The notes below the pieces were generated by a model. The model was not told the DNA's origin. It did not search any database and worked only from the letters and a program-made list of their open reading frames with translations. DNA of 64,000 bases from Cymbidium sinense (Eukaryota > Streptophyta > Magnoliopsida > Asparagales > Orchidaceae), in NCBI GenBank assembly GCA_021442155.1, contig CM038221.1, positions 78,818,494-78,882,493 on the forward strand, read 5' to 3'. Numbering within the stretch: position 1 is the first letter of the stretch; each line of letters begins with the position of its first letter. Positions 38,701 to 48,298 of this stretch are shown here, piece by piece. The position numbers and the translations under genes are program-made.

Positions 38701-41700
38701 AAAATATAATCATTTCAATATTAAGGCATCCCTAAATTCTTCTCCATTGATTGTTAATTTATCTTTTAGCTTCAAAAATGCAGAGCCAAATATTTGGATG
38801 AATCAAGTTTTATCCTTAGTATTCGAAAACCATAAAATATAATCAAATTTTATCCTTAGTACTCAATATGAAAATATAAATTTAAGTTTAATGATAGCCT
38901 CTCTTTCTCCAACATTGATTTTAAATTACTTGTTACTACTAAAAAATTACTCTAATTGAAACTTCACTCTTGAAGTAGTTGCATCAACTTTTTAGCAAAA
39001 TTAAGTTTCTACTTATAATCATACTTCCAATGTTACTATAATTTTGAAAATTATTCTCACACTCCCTCCTCAATTTTAACATATCCATGACACCAATGCT
39101 ATCACTCATGCTACTCAGGCTAATAGAGCTAAAAAAAGACTCAAATCTATTCATGTCATTACAACTTTCCATGTACATCAATTTAAGATATCTCAACATG
39201 ATCAAGTTCAACTCACTTGCTTTATTTTAATTAGTAGATCTAATGATAATCCTCTATTAGAAAAAATCTAATTTCAACTAAAAAAATACTAGTAAGCATC
39301 ATGGAAAGAACATTAAGAAAGTTTATATGAAGTGTTTTCGTATTACTAGATTTTTATTAAAATCTTTTACAATTTAAGATCATTTGAATAGAAAGCCTAG
39401 TTTTTACTTCTTAGTAATTTTTCTGCATAGCCTTATGGTTACATTCTCTAATAATCATTTATGTTATTGATAATTATTTTTCTTTACATATAAAGATTTC
39501 AACTAACATAGTCACATCAAAGTGATCATTGCACCAAAATTTTCAACATAATTATTGATTTAACACCAAAATATTTATGTGGTATTTCTATTAATTCATA
39601 TTAACTCAAATATTTTCAAGAGAATATTTTCCTTGGTTTGGTCATGTACTAAGTTCATATCCAAATTCTAACTTCATAATAACAACCAACTTTGTAGCAT
39701 ATGATTGACTTTCTACTAGTTCATTTTGTAGTGAAATCCAATTTAAATGCCAAATGTTGATGCCACTATCAAAAGAAAATTAAAAGTAAAGATGATTTTT
39801 ATATTGCTAATGAAGTTAATTACATAACAAAGTCCAACTTATTAAATATATAGTTGATAAAACAAATATGACAACCAAACATACAATCCAAATTTAGCTT
39901 ATAAATATAAGTTAAAACTAAGGAAATTAAGATTTCACTTCATTCACAGAAAAATTAATATATCAAATTTAAACAAAAGAGAATACCAAAAAAATAGCGA
40001 ACATATATTAATACATTATTATTACATATTTCTCTTTAACTAAATTACATCTACAGAAAATAAATAAATAAAGGAGTGTATTAAATCAATTTTTGAGAGG
40101 ATGCCATGCATAGCTAAAAGAGCTCTTATACTTATCATACAATGATGCCAAACCTCTCCCAACACATTGTAGAATCAAATGTAAAAATTAAACACATAAG
40201 GAAGGAACCACCTTAGATTAGCTAGAGCTAGGCATATTCAACCTTTTCTAGAATTTTTATTAGAATTTTTCTAATGGTATGTTTGCCTTTCTCATCATAT
40301 TAAAATCATTAAGAGTGTTTATGGTTGAATCTTTTGGACATGTAAGGAAACAAGTATGCCTATTCATCTTGACCTCTACTTTTTTATGAGATCCTATTTA
40401 CTTTGTTCATGACATCAAATCTTGTAATTCTATCTATTGAAGGCTAATTTTTTCTATATCTCTCATATTCTCCATTTATGTTGACTTCAAAAATCATTGC
40501 TATCATCTTTAGATAATGAATGTCAAAACTAGCACTTTAATTTTGCTAGTAGATTTTGTTATCCTTGAGTCTCCTTGAAATGACTTTATTATAAAGACAA
40601 TCAACTTTAAAATCTCATATCTTTTTAGTGAGAGCATAAGACACTTTCTTTTTGGAGGATCCACAGTCTTTATAAGAAAGTAGTTGCTTGACACTAGCAT
40701 TTATACAAATCACTTTAGAATCATAAGTTTGTTTAGCATCATTGGCAACTTTGGTATGATTAGTATGCAAGCTCTTCTTGCAATACCAACTTTGTTAGAT
40801 GCTCCCAAACATCCAATTTATTTTCTCTCTAGTTGGGCAACTATGAGGAGCTCAACCTTACCAACAATTGAAGTTAGCTTAGGCATTAAATGAGTTACCT
40901 ATCTTGCTTTGTACATTTGAGAGTACAATGGAAGCCAAAGATTTAGTTTTAAATTTGTTGAACTTAGATGTTGTGACAGAATTGTTGATCTTTATTGTAA
41001 GAGACAACACTATAAAGTTAAATTCTTATTTCAGTCCAACTTTTGATGTTCTAACTAAACCTTTACTAGTGAACCACTCCCTTTGTTAGAAGCAACTTAT
41101 GTATCATTAGAAGTTTTTCTAATGACAATCTCCTCAATCATGAGGCTTCTTCGCTAGCCACCATCTTAATCATGTTTGAAGTTAACCTTCTTCTGTGGAG
41201 GCATCCTTACCAACACATAAATATGGAAAATCTTCACTTGACAAGTACATTGTATTTTCTCTCATGGTCAAAGATAATAACAAAACTTGAAATGCTTTTT
41301 AAATTCATCATCCTTATAATGTACAAGTACCTAAAAGAAATTTTAGAATAAAAATGATAGCAAAAGCTCAAGTAATAAAGACTTTCAAAGTGAATTATAA
41401 ACCTCAAATTCATGGACAATGATATTAGCATGCCAACTACATGCTAAGAATTTTTAAATTGTATAAAGCTAATTCTCAAGATCAATTTCAACTTATCAAT
41501 TTAGATTATTATTTGTTTAGAAATATTTATTCAATAGTAATACATTTTGTAAAAGGTTAAAATAAGTTTGAGAAATAGCAATATTCATATAAGTCAATTA
41601 CATCAATTCATTATAAAAGTCTTAATGAAGTTTAACAAGTTGATAATGATTAACAGGTTGAACTGTCTACAACTTAGAACTCGCTAAACCTAAAGTTGTT

Positions 41701-44700
41701 TAAAACCTTTAGTTGTGTCACTCAAAAATCAACCCTTACTCAAACCTTAATATCGAGCTACTAAACTAGGCCAAAAGAATCTAAACAATCTATTCACCAT
41801 TGCTATTCACCAAAGATACTCAAGTACTTATTCAAAGTTCTTACATAGAATCTAGAAATTTTATCTAGAAGAATACACCAATGGTTCTCATTCTCTATTT
41901 GTAACTATCTCTAAGTTTATAAGTATTAGTCAACTGCAAGTTAACATACTCTCTACATAGCAAGTCACACTGAGTTAGATTAATGTGCATTCTTTGTAAT
42001 CACACTACATTGCAAATTTTATAATGTTGGCCTTAATCCTTGCTTGTAAATAAAGAATCATTAAGTGTGCATTAGCATCATGTAATCTTTGATATTTAGC
42101 TAAATCTCCAAACCATCTTATTCTCTCTTAAAATATTTTTAGGATTATCCTAAGAATTTATTCAAGATTAAATTTTCTTAATAACTCGATTTAAGGCAAA
42201 ATTCTCTATTGAAAAGGTTCAACATGATTATTTATAGACTAATTCTTGTAGAAAATCATTGGGATTTAGCCTCTCTCACTCATCTCATATGCTCTCAACT
42301 ATGATCTAGATAATTTTTTTTAAACACTATTGTTGGTCATTTTATATCAAAATGTCTACACTAAAATCTTTATTGAAAGGTTTGACTATAGCTATTATTT
42401 AATTATAAAGTTTGACTATAGCTATTATTTAATTATAAAGTTTGACAAAATAAATGAAAATGTTATGATTATCCATCAAGTTCGACTTAATAGCCACAAC
42501 ACTATTTACCAATACTGGAGAGCTAGAAATGCCAAGAAGCATGACAAAACATTCCCCACTCCAGCCATCATGGCATCAACTATCTTGGAAGCTCTTACTC
42601 ACACACACATGTATACCATCAAGGAGCACTGGAACACATCTCAACTCCTTGGGTTGTCTACTAATTTAAGTATAGATTTTACCTTTCTGCATCAGTTCAA
42701 ATAAGTCATATTCCAGCACGCAGGCAGAGAGGGTAACAAGTTGGCAGATTTTTATTCTAGATTGTACATACATGTAATTTTGAGTGTACACATAGTGATA
42801 GTCTTAGACATACTATTCCTCCACTATTTTTTGAGTTTTTGGAGGATGATAGGAAGGTTTGTACATCCTCTTAGTATTTTTATCTTTTTGATAAAATTTT
42901 GTAACCCTCTTTTAATTTTAATGCAAATGCAATATTTCAAAAAAAAAAAAAAGTTTGACTTAATAGCCATATTTACTTAAATGATAAAAAAATTTGAGTT
43001 TATTTTGCAGTTTGGCTTATTAATTGATTTGTCCAAGCTTCATGGAAATCGCATGATGATCAAGCCAAGAGAATTCTAATTATATATGCGAGTTAATTTT
43101 TCACTTTGACTTACCCTTAATTTTCCTGTTAGATTTTCATTGATTGGTCTCATTGCTATCAGTGGGTGGATGGCTAAATCTATAGGTGACCAATCTATGC
43201 TCTTTATGGTCTTTGATAGATATTTTGTGTAAGAATAATTAATATTCAATATAACTTTTTGCAACTTAAATTGAGAAAGAAAGGGTTGTATTCAAGGAAG
43301 TTTCAAGAAATGTACTTTAGAAGGAAAATTTGAGGCAACCGTTGGGTAATAGAAATAATAAATTTTAAGTAAAAAATAATAAAGTTATGATTAATAGTAG
43401 ATAAAATTATCAATAAATAGTATGAGAATTGACTACATTGAACTGAACATCATGATAGTACTCATTCAAACATAGACAATGAACGTGAAATTTGAATATT
43501 ATATATATATATATATATATATAAAGAGAGTTCGAGAGAGAGAGAGAGAGAGAGAGAGAGTTAACAACACTTTGAGTGCTAAATGAAATAGCATAGTGGT
43601 TTATATAGCCAATTTGAGGTAACTAACAATGTTGATGGTTGAGCATATTAATTAGTCAACAAAACAAACTACTATAGTTCATGCTGAACAAATGAAACTT
43701 CACACTAGCAACCTTTCCTATTGGTCATGGATGAAAAATTACATTAAAATAGAGGAACATTTCATTCTTGGAAGATGGTTTATAAACTCTTGATGTGATG
43801 GAGGTGCAAGACGATTATATAAAGGATTCATGATTTATAAACTCTTAATTAAATTATATAGAGGGTTATCCTCATCTTCCTCTGGCTTATAACTGGCAAT
43901 CTGTCTCAATGGTGGCAACTAAACACGAGGGTTGCGCTTGTTGCAGGACTTAACCCAACACCTCACAACACAAGCTGACAATAGCCATGCACCACTAAAG
44001 GCACCCCCTCACCCCCCAAGAAAATTTTTATTAGTAATATTAGACAAATTAACACCAATGGAGGATGAGACTCTATTTAGAAATCACCTCTGAATTGCAT
44101 TATTGAGAAATCATGGAATTGGTTGAAAACTAAAGAGTGAACATGATTCATTCTTTGTACTTTGCATGTCTGCTTTTTTGAAGAAAGATCAACAAGTAAC
44201 TAAGAGAAAGTTTAAAGTGCCTCCATATTGAATCAAACAACTTGTATGGCACCTTATTAAAGTAAGGGGAGTCTTTAGGAGTAGTGGTAATTGGTTGTTG
44301 CAACTAGGTAATTTTCTTGATAAATTTCTATAGATATGCATGTCATTCTTAAGAGAAATGCAATAAGAGGAAAAACTTAGTCTTTTCCTAAATATCACTT
44401 TCTGTCATTATCCTTTTTTATTGTGGACAAATTAAAAATATGTCAAAATTTTAGGACATAATAATTTTCATTAAGACTTTAGTAATTGATGGCTTCAAGA
44501 TAAAGTTTGTAAGAATTTGTACTAAATAGAGTTGTTAAATAAAAAACCTAATAAGAACAATATGGATTTATTAAACATGTGTACTCTAAAATTAGGAAAT
44601 GCAATTCATATAGAACTACTGATTGATTCCTCAAAAAAGTTAGATAACCATTTGAAAGCCTTGTTATGGTACCTTCAATTTGCAGAGGTCTTTAAAACAA

Positions 44701-45600
44701 TAGCTAAATATCCTTGATCCAATTAAAAAATTTAGGTAAGATAAAGTTTTGGATGAGCAATGAAATAATAAAAAAATTACCCAAATGCAATAAAGCTTGA
44801 ATAATGGATTGAATAGCAAACCTAACGATCATGAATTTCCCCATCCATGATAATTTCATAAGATCTAACAATCTTAGTACACATCATCAACCATAAGATG
44901 CCATATTAGTATTTTATTTCGAAGTTTTCAGATTACATCATGAGCTGGAACCTTAGTGTGACATTCATTTTGATTCATTTGCTTTGTTTGTTGATTTTCT
45001 CTTTCTTGATCAAGCTTTTACCCATCTCTACTTACGTTTCCAATGCACAACTACCGTTTTCCTCTGCATGCATAGATTTTGTTTCACATCGCTCACACTT
45101 AAATTTCCATCATTAATCAAAAGACTTCTAATTTAACTGTCATGCTTCACCAAATTTCAACTAAATTTGGCAAATTCATTTATCCTCTCATAATATAAAT
45201 AATAAAACTTTCTCCAATCTATGTGCATGTTTAAATCTCTAAGAAAATTTGTTTAAAAAAATCTAAGGACAACTTTTTATACTTGCAGTGTGAATAAAAA
45301 ATATTTTATTATTATTGTTGACTAAAATGCAAATTAATCTACGACTATGATCACCGATGTACTTGAATCTCTCATATTATGTATGGTGCTTGCGAAACAT
45401 TATCCTCTTTCCTCTTTCATGTTCCCTCATAAATTAATAAATTGGTTTTTATTATGGGATATCAAGAAATGAAACATATAAACAAGTTTCACTTAAGAGA
45501 GAACTAAATAAGAATCACCTGCGCATTTGTTTCAGATATCGTTCCCGAATTGGAATTATCTGAGCAAGCTTTCTTGTATTTTTCGATAGTTGCCTTCACA
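27591..45600 (-). CDS. AG: AGAMOUS-like class C MADS-box transcription factor, 3' part of the gene
   Basis: The window holds six coding exons (45519-45600, 29598-29659, 29419-29518, 29285-29326, 29158-29199, 27687-27860) and a probable 3' UTR exon ending the gene near 27594. They encode 166 residues in frame: the I region (starts [14 protein letters not shown]), the K domain ([14 protein letters not shown], then [18 protein letters not shown]) and a C-terminus carrying both AG motifs ([18 protein letters not shown] and [14 protein letters not shown]). All junctions are GT-AG and keep phase, and the exon sizes match the conserved AG layout. Members of this family are nuclear DNA-binding proteins that specify stamen and carpel identity and end floral meristem growth, acting in complexes with SEPALLATA proteins. 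The C-terminal motifs favour class C over the ovule class D. The DNA-binding MADS exon (about 61 residues) is not in the window and must lie past the right edge. Function is inferred from family knowledge. Confidence 0.93.
27687..27860 (-). CDS. AG: AG-like last coding exon: C-terminal domain with AG motifs I and II
   Basis: This 174-nt exon (57 residues plus stop) starts [10 protein letters not shown] after the acceptor CATGCAG. It contains AG motif I ([18 protein letters not shown]) and AG motif II ([14 protein letters not shown]) and then TAA. These C-terminal motifs mark the C and D lineages, and the exact wording is closest to what I recall of monocot C-class proteins. The last Gly codon and the TAA together form a consensus splice donor (GG/GTAACT), so the exon may instead end at 27691 and splice to 27594. 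Confidence 0.93.
   Translation of the reverse strand: MAENERTQQQPHINMVPSTSTEYEVMPPFDSRNFLQVNLMDPSHHYSLQQQTALQLG
28077..28270. other. C- and CT-rich patch in the last large intron
   Basis: About 190 bp is much richer in C than the surrounding intron (runs like CCTTCCTCCTCCC, then CCAACTCATGCATCCG). It carries overlapping 64- and 79-aa plus frames with no domain. It is probably an inserted fragment of foreign or transposon origin and does not look like an exon. Confidence 0.5.
28271..29066. other. intron sequence of the AG-like gene
   Basis: This is AT-rich intron between the EMELQNDN exon and the C-terminal exon. No conserved block was recognised. Confidence 0.6.
29067..29109. repeat. (AT)n microsatellite, 43 nt
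   Basis: An uninterrupted TA alternation lies inside the intron, about 50 nt past the donor of the EMELQNDN exon. Confidence 0.97.
29158..29199 (-). CDS. AG: AG-like exon: [14 protein letters not shown]
   Basis: This 42-nt exon is in phase 0 at both ends and encodes [14 protein letters not shown], the end of the K3 helix. The acceptor is TTTTGCAG and the donor AAG/GTCTGT. A 43-nt (AT)n tract starts about 50 nt into the following intron. Confidence 0.95.
29285..29326 (-). CDS. AG: AG-like exon: [14 protein letters not shown]
   Basis: This 42-nt exon encodes [14 protein letters not shown], one of the most conserved peptides of the AG clade. The acceptor is TTGTCAG and the donor AGG/GTAAAA. 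It lies 92 nt downstream of the K core exon and is in phase 0 at both ends. Confidence 0.95.
29419..29518 (-). CDS. AG: AG-like exon: K domain core
   Basis: This 100-nt exon completes the split Arg codon and reads [19 protein letters not shown], then [14 protein letters not shown]. These are the K2 helix and the hydrophobic heptads used for tetramer formation. The acceptor is TGCAG and the donor AAG/GTTTAA. The open frame extends upstream through the intron, so a naive ORF call overshoots the exon. Confidence 0.95.
29598..29659 (-). CDS. AG: AG-like exon: start of K domain
   Basis: This 62-nt exon encodes [20 protein letters not shown] plus two bases of a split arginine codon. The acceptor is ATGTAG and the donor CAG/GTATAA. 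It forms the first amphipathic helix (K1) of the keratin-like dimerisation domain. The third residue is Met, where Gln (YYQQE) is usual in AG proteins. Confidence 0.93.
29710..29739. repeat. (CT)15 microsatellite next to the K-domain acceptor
   Basis: On the gene's own strand this is (AG)15, ending about 50 nt upstream of the acceptor of the 29598-29659 exon. It overlaps the region where a branch point would be expected and could be length-variable. Confidence 0.97.
29740..31929. other. intron sequence, no recognised feature
   Basis: No domain, repeat boundary or RNA gene was recognised. The minus frame 31662-31856 lies just downstream of the LINE ORF1 remnant below and may be its diverged continuation. 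Confidence 0.5.
31930..32345 (-). pseudogene. LINE ORF1 (DUF4283 domain and zinc-knuckle remnant)
   Basis: On the minus strand one frame reads [12 protein letters not shown], a stop, then [20 protein letters not shown] and [20 protein letters not shown]. This is the order seen in the DUF4283 domain of plant L1-type ORF1 proteins (VPVWIA, then the GRPL.ID.PT and RS.ARV.VE motifs). A shifted frame then gives [13 protein letters not shown], a degenerate CCHC knuckle. Stops and frameshifts show it is long dead. It lies in an intron of the AG-like gene in the same orientation. Confidence 0.72.
32346..32779. other. intron sequence between LINE and copia remnants
   Basis: This is probably more decayed retroelement sequence, but no motif can be read with confidence. 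Confidence 0.4.
32780..33060 (-). pseudogene. copia Gag fragment (UBN2 / Retrotran_gag type)
   Basis: The minus strand reads FDGE, a stop, [13 protein letters not shown], a stop, then [20 protein letters not shown] and [12 protein letters not shown]. The pattern (LS..NI.FD.E....LLSSL) is the helical Gag core of Ty1/copia polyproteins. There are two in-frame stops in about 60 codons and no adjoining pol. Confidence 0.6.
33243..35850 (+). repeat. probable solo LTR of a SIRE/Maximus-type copia element
   Basis: It starts TGTTTATGTAATTGATTTTG followed by ATGATAACAAAT, the word typical of SIRE-lineage LTR heads. Near 35700-35830 it has GTGAACATAGGC, GGCCGAATCATGTAAAAT and a T-rich tail, resembling the R/U5 end of such LTRs (GCCGAACCACGTAAA). 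No gag-pol lies between. The plus frames 35596-35951 fall in this tail and are not genes. The outer limits are approximate and the class is inferred from remembered LTR motifs. Confidence 0.5.
35549..35632 (+). repeat. short tandem repeat, two and a half units
   Basis: TTGGGATTGTAGTTG...AAGTATGGTG recurs as TTGGGGTTGTAATTGG...AAGTATGGTG and begins a third time as ATGGGGTTGTACTTG, with a period of about 35-37 bp. Confidence 0.8.
35851..36929. other. intron sequence, no recognised feature
   Basis: This is AT-rich. A word ATATGTTGTCATCAAAATTA near 36705 resembles a reversed SIRE LTR head, which might mean another decayed LTR in the opposite orientation; this is weak. Confidence 0.4.
36930..36965. 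repeat. palindromic (AT)n tract
   Basis: AACCATTAT, an (AT)n core, then ATAATGGTT form a perfect 36-bp palindrome within the long intron. Confidence 0.9.
37140..37300. repeat. diverged direct repeat, left copy
   Basis: It shares with 41620-41780 the order AACAAGTTGAT, CTATAACTCA/CTACAACTTA, GTCAC, then ACTCAAACCTTAATAT and GAGCTACTAAA/AAGCTACTAAA. The two may be old LTRs of one element, or copies of an unknown repeat. Confidence 0.55.
37301..41619. other. sequence between the two direct repeats, unidentified
   Basis: About 4.3 kb of intron contains no readable retroelement protein. Short frames (38984-39211, 40509-40700, 40684-41089, 41234-41431) have no domains. If the flanking repeats are LTRs, this would be a large non-coding (LARD-like) interior; there is no other support for that. 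Confidence 0.4.
41620..41780. repeat. diverged direct repeat, right copy
   Basis: This is the counterpart of 37140-37300, in the same orientation and about 4.5 kb away. Confidence 0.55.
42381..42446. repeat. 30-bp tandem repeat, 2.2 units
   Basis: Two identical 30-bp units starting TTTGACTATAGCTATTA are followed by a third partial TTTGAC. They lie about 30 bp upstream of a LINE insertion. Confidence 0.97.
42478..42969 (+). mobile_element. 5'-truncated L1-type LINE with poly(A) and 19-bp target duplication
   Basis: The 454-bp body (42497-42950) encodes the last part of an L1-like ORF2 protein: [15 protein letters not shown], then TILEAL and [20 protein letters not shown] before a stop at about 42702. 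A 3' UTR follows, with GGAGGATGATAGG, TTTAATTTTAATGCAAATGC and a run of 14 A. Flanking 19-bp repeats AAGTTCGACTTAATAGCCA (42478-42496) and AAGTTTGACTTAATAGCCA (42951-42969) differ at one base and mark the target site. It lies in the long AG intron, antisense to the gene. The 124-aa frame starting at 42330 joins host sequence to the LINE end and is not a gene. Confidence 0.9.
42970..43864. other. intron sequence
   Basis: Apart from the microsatellite at 43500-43560, no feature was recognised. Confidence 0.5.
43500..43560. repeat. compound (AT)n-(GA)n microsatellite
   Basis: An (AT) run of about 24 nt is followed by AAAGAGAGTTC and then an uninterrupted (GA) run of about 27 nt. Confidence 0.97.
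43865..44010 (-). pseudogene. rrn16: plastid 16S rRNA fragment (NUPT)
   Basis: Read on the minus strand it contains GTGGTGCATGGCTATTGTCA, then TTGGGTTAAGTCCTGCAACA, then GCGCAACCCTCGTGTTTAGT and GCCAGAGGAAGATGAGGAT. These are consecutive conserved blocks of bacterial/plastid small-subunit rRNA, and CTCGTGTTTAGTTGCC is the plastid version. Short deletions are visible, for example after the CCATTGAG word and before GTGGTGCATGG. It is a dead nuclear copy of about 150 bp inside an AG intron. Confidence 0.9.
44011..45518. other. intron sequence upstream of the I-region donor side
   Basis: No recognisable element. A C-rich spot (GCACCCCCTCACCCCCC) at 44001-44018 adjoins the plastid fragment. The frames 44189-44398 and 44532-44717 have no domain. 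Confidence 0.5.
45519..45600 (-). CDS. AG: AG-like exon: I (intervening) region
   Basis: This 82-nt exon has an acceptor preceded by a clear pyrimidine tract (TTTCTTTTTTCAG) and the donor CAG/GTGATT. It begins with the last base of a split codon, then reads [16 protein letters not shown], a glycine turn, and ends ETNAQ. This is the linker that follows the MADS box in AG proteins and helps set dimer specificity. The ATIE(K/R)YKKACSD core is a signature of the AG clade. Confidence 0.93.
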
Positions 45601-45969
45601 CTGAAAAAAGAAAACAGTATTTAGAAGTTTTCAGGAAGCAGAAAGTCGATGACCGCAACACACGGTCCAACAATGACCATATTTTCATGTAATTGTATAA
45701 CAGCTCAGTCATTTCAAATGTGAAGTTCGCCTACAAGTAAATCTTTTATTTCACTTTGAAACACTTTATAACGTTCAAATATTTTTAAATATTGTTACTA
45801 TTTGTAGGATTCTATTGTAGAGCAGTGCATAAATAATTTGAAACTTAAACCAAAGCTAGCATTGTGATCCAACAGAATTTTGCATTACATAATTAATTGA
45901 TGCCTCAAAGATGCAAAGCCTTCACAATCAAACCATGTTAATCAGTTACACTGATAATTCATTGTTTGT

Positions 45970-45995
45970 TATATATATATATATATATATATATA

Positions 45996-46047
<52 letters not shown>
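45970..46047. repeat. (AT)n microsatellite, about 78 nt with one interruption
   Basis: TA alternation is broken once by a G (ATATAGTATATA). It lies about 370 nt upstream of the I-region exon on the gene's strand. Confidence 0.97.
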
Positions 46048-46050
<3 letters not shown>

Positions 46051-47090
46051 CTCAAGCAGCAAGGAACAGCAAGGAAATACTGTTATGATGAGTACTTTCC
46101 AACATAGTTATACGCAAAAATATTTTCTATTAGTATGGGCGTCTGCATTATTGTGTTCTAATCCAATAGTGACTTCCGCACAACAAAAATTAGGAAGGTG
46201 CATAAAACTCCTAGTATGAAGATTTTAAATGCCCCATAGATCTCAGACACTGAAATTTGTCTGAAATGATAAAATTGTGTTTGAAACGTAAGAAAATATA
46301 AAAATAAGCTCTGTCATATGTTATAGGAACAACGATGGCACTGGTAAGAACATACTTCCTCTATGTAATTCAATTAATTGTACCTGGCCTAATGCCTGTT
46401 TGTTATCAAATAAGCTTGTGAACTATTTTCAGTTAATTAAACATTTATAAATATAACCAAAAACCCATCCTAATTGTATATGCATATAAATTTATTTTGA
46501 TCTACTTCGCTTAATTACCTATTACTTGCATAAAATAGTTAAAAATACAATGAGTAAATTGAATATATTAGTGGAATGAAAAAAAAAATCCTTAAACTGG
46601 TATTCTCGAAGAAAAAAGAATCAAGTAATCCCTGAAATAAAATATAGATGCTGAAAAGGCAATGGAGCTATTCAATCAAATTGACAGCACAAATTTATAT
46701 TATTTCATCAATTACAAAAAGAAGCATGGCTCATTTGTTAGATTAGAAGCTGTGTCTTCAAAATTCGGAGTTTGAGTCATATTTTTGTGATTTATGGCTC
46801 ACCATTTTGAGTAAATACACATGCTCAAGAGGCACAATAGGAGCTCGCATATTATGAGGTAGAGAATATTATAATTCCTTAGAATTTACAATTTAAAGAT
46901 GATATTAAAAACATTTTAACTTAAATAACTGAAAAGTATATTTCCATTTTTTAAGATATGGTACCAGCTACTAAGAAGTATAATCATGATATGAAACATG
47001 ATTGACAAGAATATTGAGGCTATGCTTTAAACTTATGTGTAGGTTGAGACAGTGACATACATGAGTACATGTGTATTTCGTTCTCTTTTT
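46048..47090. other. inferred intron sequence near the I-region exon
   Basis: Composition is slightly less AT-biased than the rest of the intron. No motif cluster could be established by eye. Confidence 0.45.
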
Positions 47091-48298
47091 GGATTACTGC
47101 ACCTATGGACAAGAGTGCGGCAGCGATTTTATTTTGTGATTACTGTAGCGATTTTTCTGTTTGATTGCCCCAGTCTATATTATACTTTACTAATTTTGTC
47201 TAGTTAGATGGGTAACCCAAATATGTTATCTCGGGTAGAGGTTGCTGCAGTTGTTTCTTCTCCACCTGAAACTGCAGTTGTCTTCTTTTTGCTGGATTTT
47301 GGCTACCTGAAACAATACATGGTTTGCCTCAGTTTGTTTCTTGGTTTTATGGGTCGGATGGCAATGATGAATTGCTTCTTTTGTTGAGTTAGGTATATTT
47401 TGGAGACAAATCTTTGGTTTAGATGTCCTTTTTTCTTGAAGTTAGTGACTTTCCAAAGATTGTACTCTCTTCTACTTACAAAATGTTAGTTGTACTTGGT
47501 ACTACATTTAAAATGCTTAATATCCTTGAAATTTGAGCCTGAACCCTTGGATAACCTAATTTGGGAATTGAGTTTCTTGTGCATCATGTGTTTTGGTTTT
47601 AAATTTTAAAGATAGGTATTTTTCTTGTGCTCATTTGGTGCTATCTTTATGTTCAAATGGTATAATTGGGATTTCTTTACCTTTAATTTATATGTTGTAG
47701 TGCTAACTTGATGTAATCCTTTTTCTTAGATAATGTAAATTATCCTTCCAGGATGTCAAGTGCTAAGAACTTACAAAACTTTATCATGTTCAAGTCGAGG
47801 AGTCTACTTATATTGAAAACCACCATAACCAGATATATCATTCAAATACTTAGCTCAACTCTATTATATTACTGTCTATAAGGCATGTTGATTCCATTTT
47901 CTTTTCAACACCACTATTCTCCAAGGTGCCATAGGGAGTTAGTTAAAAGTCAAGGAACGTACAAGATTTGGGTGTTGCTTCAAACTCAACATTGAAAGGG
48001 ACCAATTTCTGAAAAGAAAGCCTTCTCTTCTATTAGGATCACTTTTAATCTTGAAAACACACATTAAACAATCACTCTTATATATGTTACAGGTGTTTCT
48101 ACTATTTCACTACTATAATTCTATATTTCTCTCCAACTTGGACACAATCCCTTCAAATCTAGATGTTCTTTTTGTTCTGCTCTCTTTAAGCTTTGATTTT
48201 TTGCAGGATTGGACATTTGTCTTTTTGAGCCTCAGCGGCTTTTATCTTTGTACGTTTTTATTTTACTTTTAATGCAATTTTAGTTCTACTTAAAAAAA
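47090..48298 (+). mobile_element. possible LINE 3' end
   Basis: The right part ends GAGCCTCAGCGGCTTTTATC, GTACGTTTTTATTTTACTTT, TAATGCAATTTTAG and a short A run (48291-48297), resembling the 3' UTR of plant L1-type LINEs. The left part (47100-47420) is less AT-rich than its surroundings and has no stop-free frame of useful length. No target duplication was found, so this is tentative. Confidence 0.3.

Larger units (their letters stand above)
29660..45518 (-). other. 15.9-kb intron between I-region and K-domain exons
   Basis: This interval joins two exons that are adjacent in every AG gene, so it must be removed as one intron of 15,859 nt. It contains a (CT)15 tract near its 3' end, decayed LINE ORF1 and copia gag pieces, a probable solo LTR, a pair of diverged direct repeats, a LINE insertion with target duplication and a plastid 16S fragment, all listed separately. 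No exon-like conserved block was seen inside it. Confidence 0.88.

Noticed and set aside
42330..42704. 124-aa plus-strand frame as an intact gene
   Set aside because: It starts in host intron sequence with a 30-bp tandem repeat and runs into a truncated LINE ORF2; the target duplication at 42478 shows the join is accidental.
43865..44010. A functional or mitochondrial small-subunit rRNA gene
   Set aside because: Only about 150 bp remain, with deletions; the CTCGTGTTTAGTTGCC wording is plastid, not mitochondrial.
27591..45600. Class D (SEEDSTICK-like) identity for the MADS gene
   Set aside because: The I region ([14 protein letters not shown]) and the [17 protein letters not shown]-terminus fit class C better; without the MADS exon and a tree this is a judgement.
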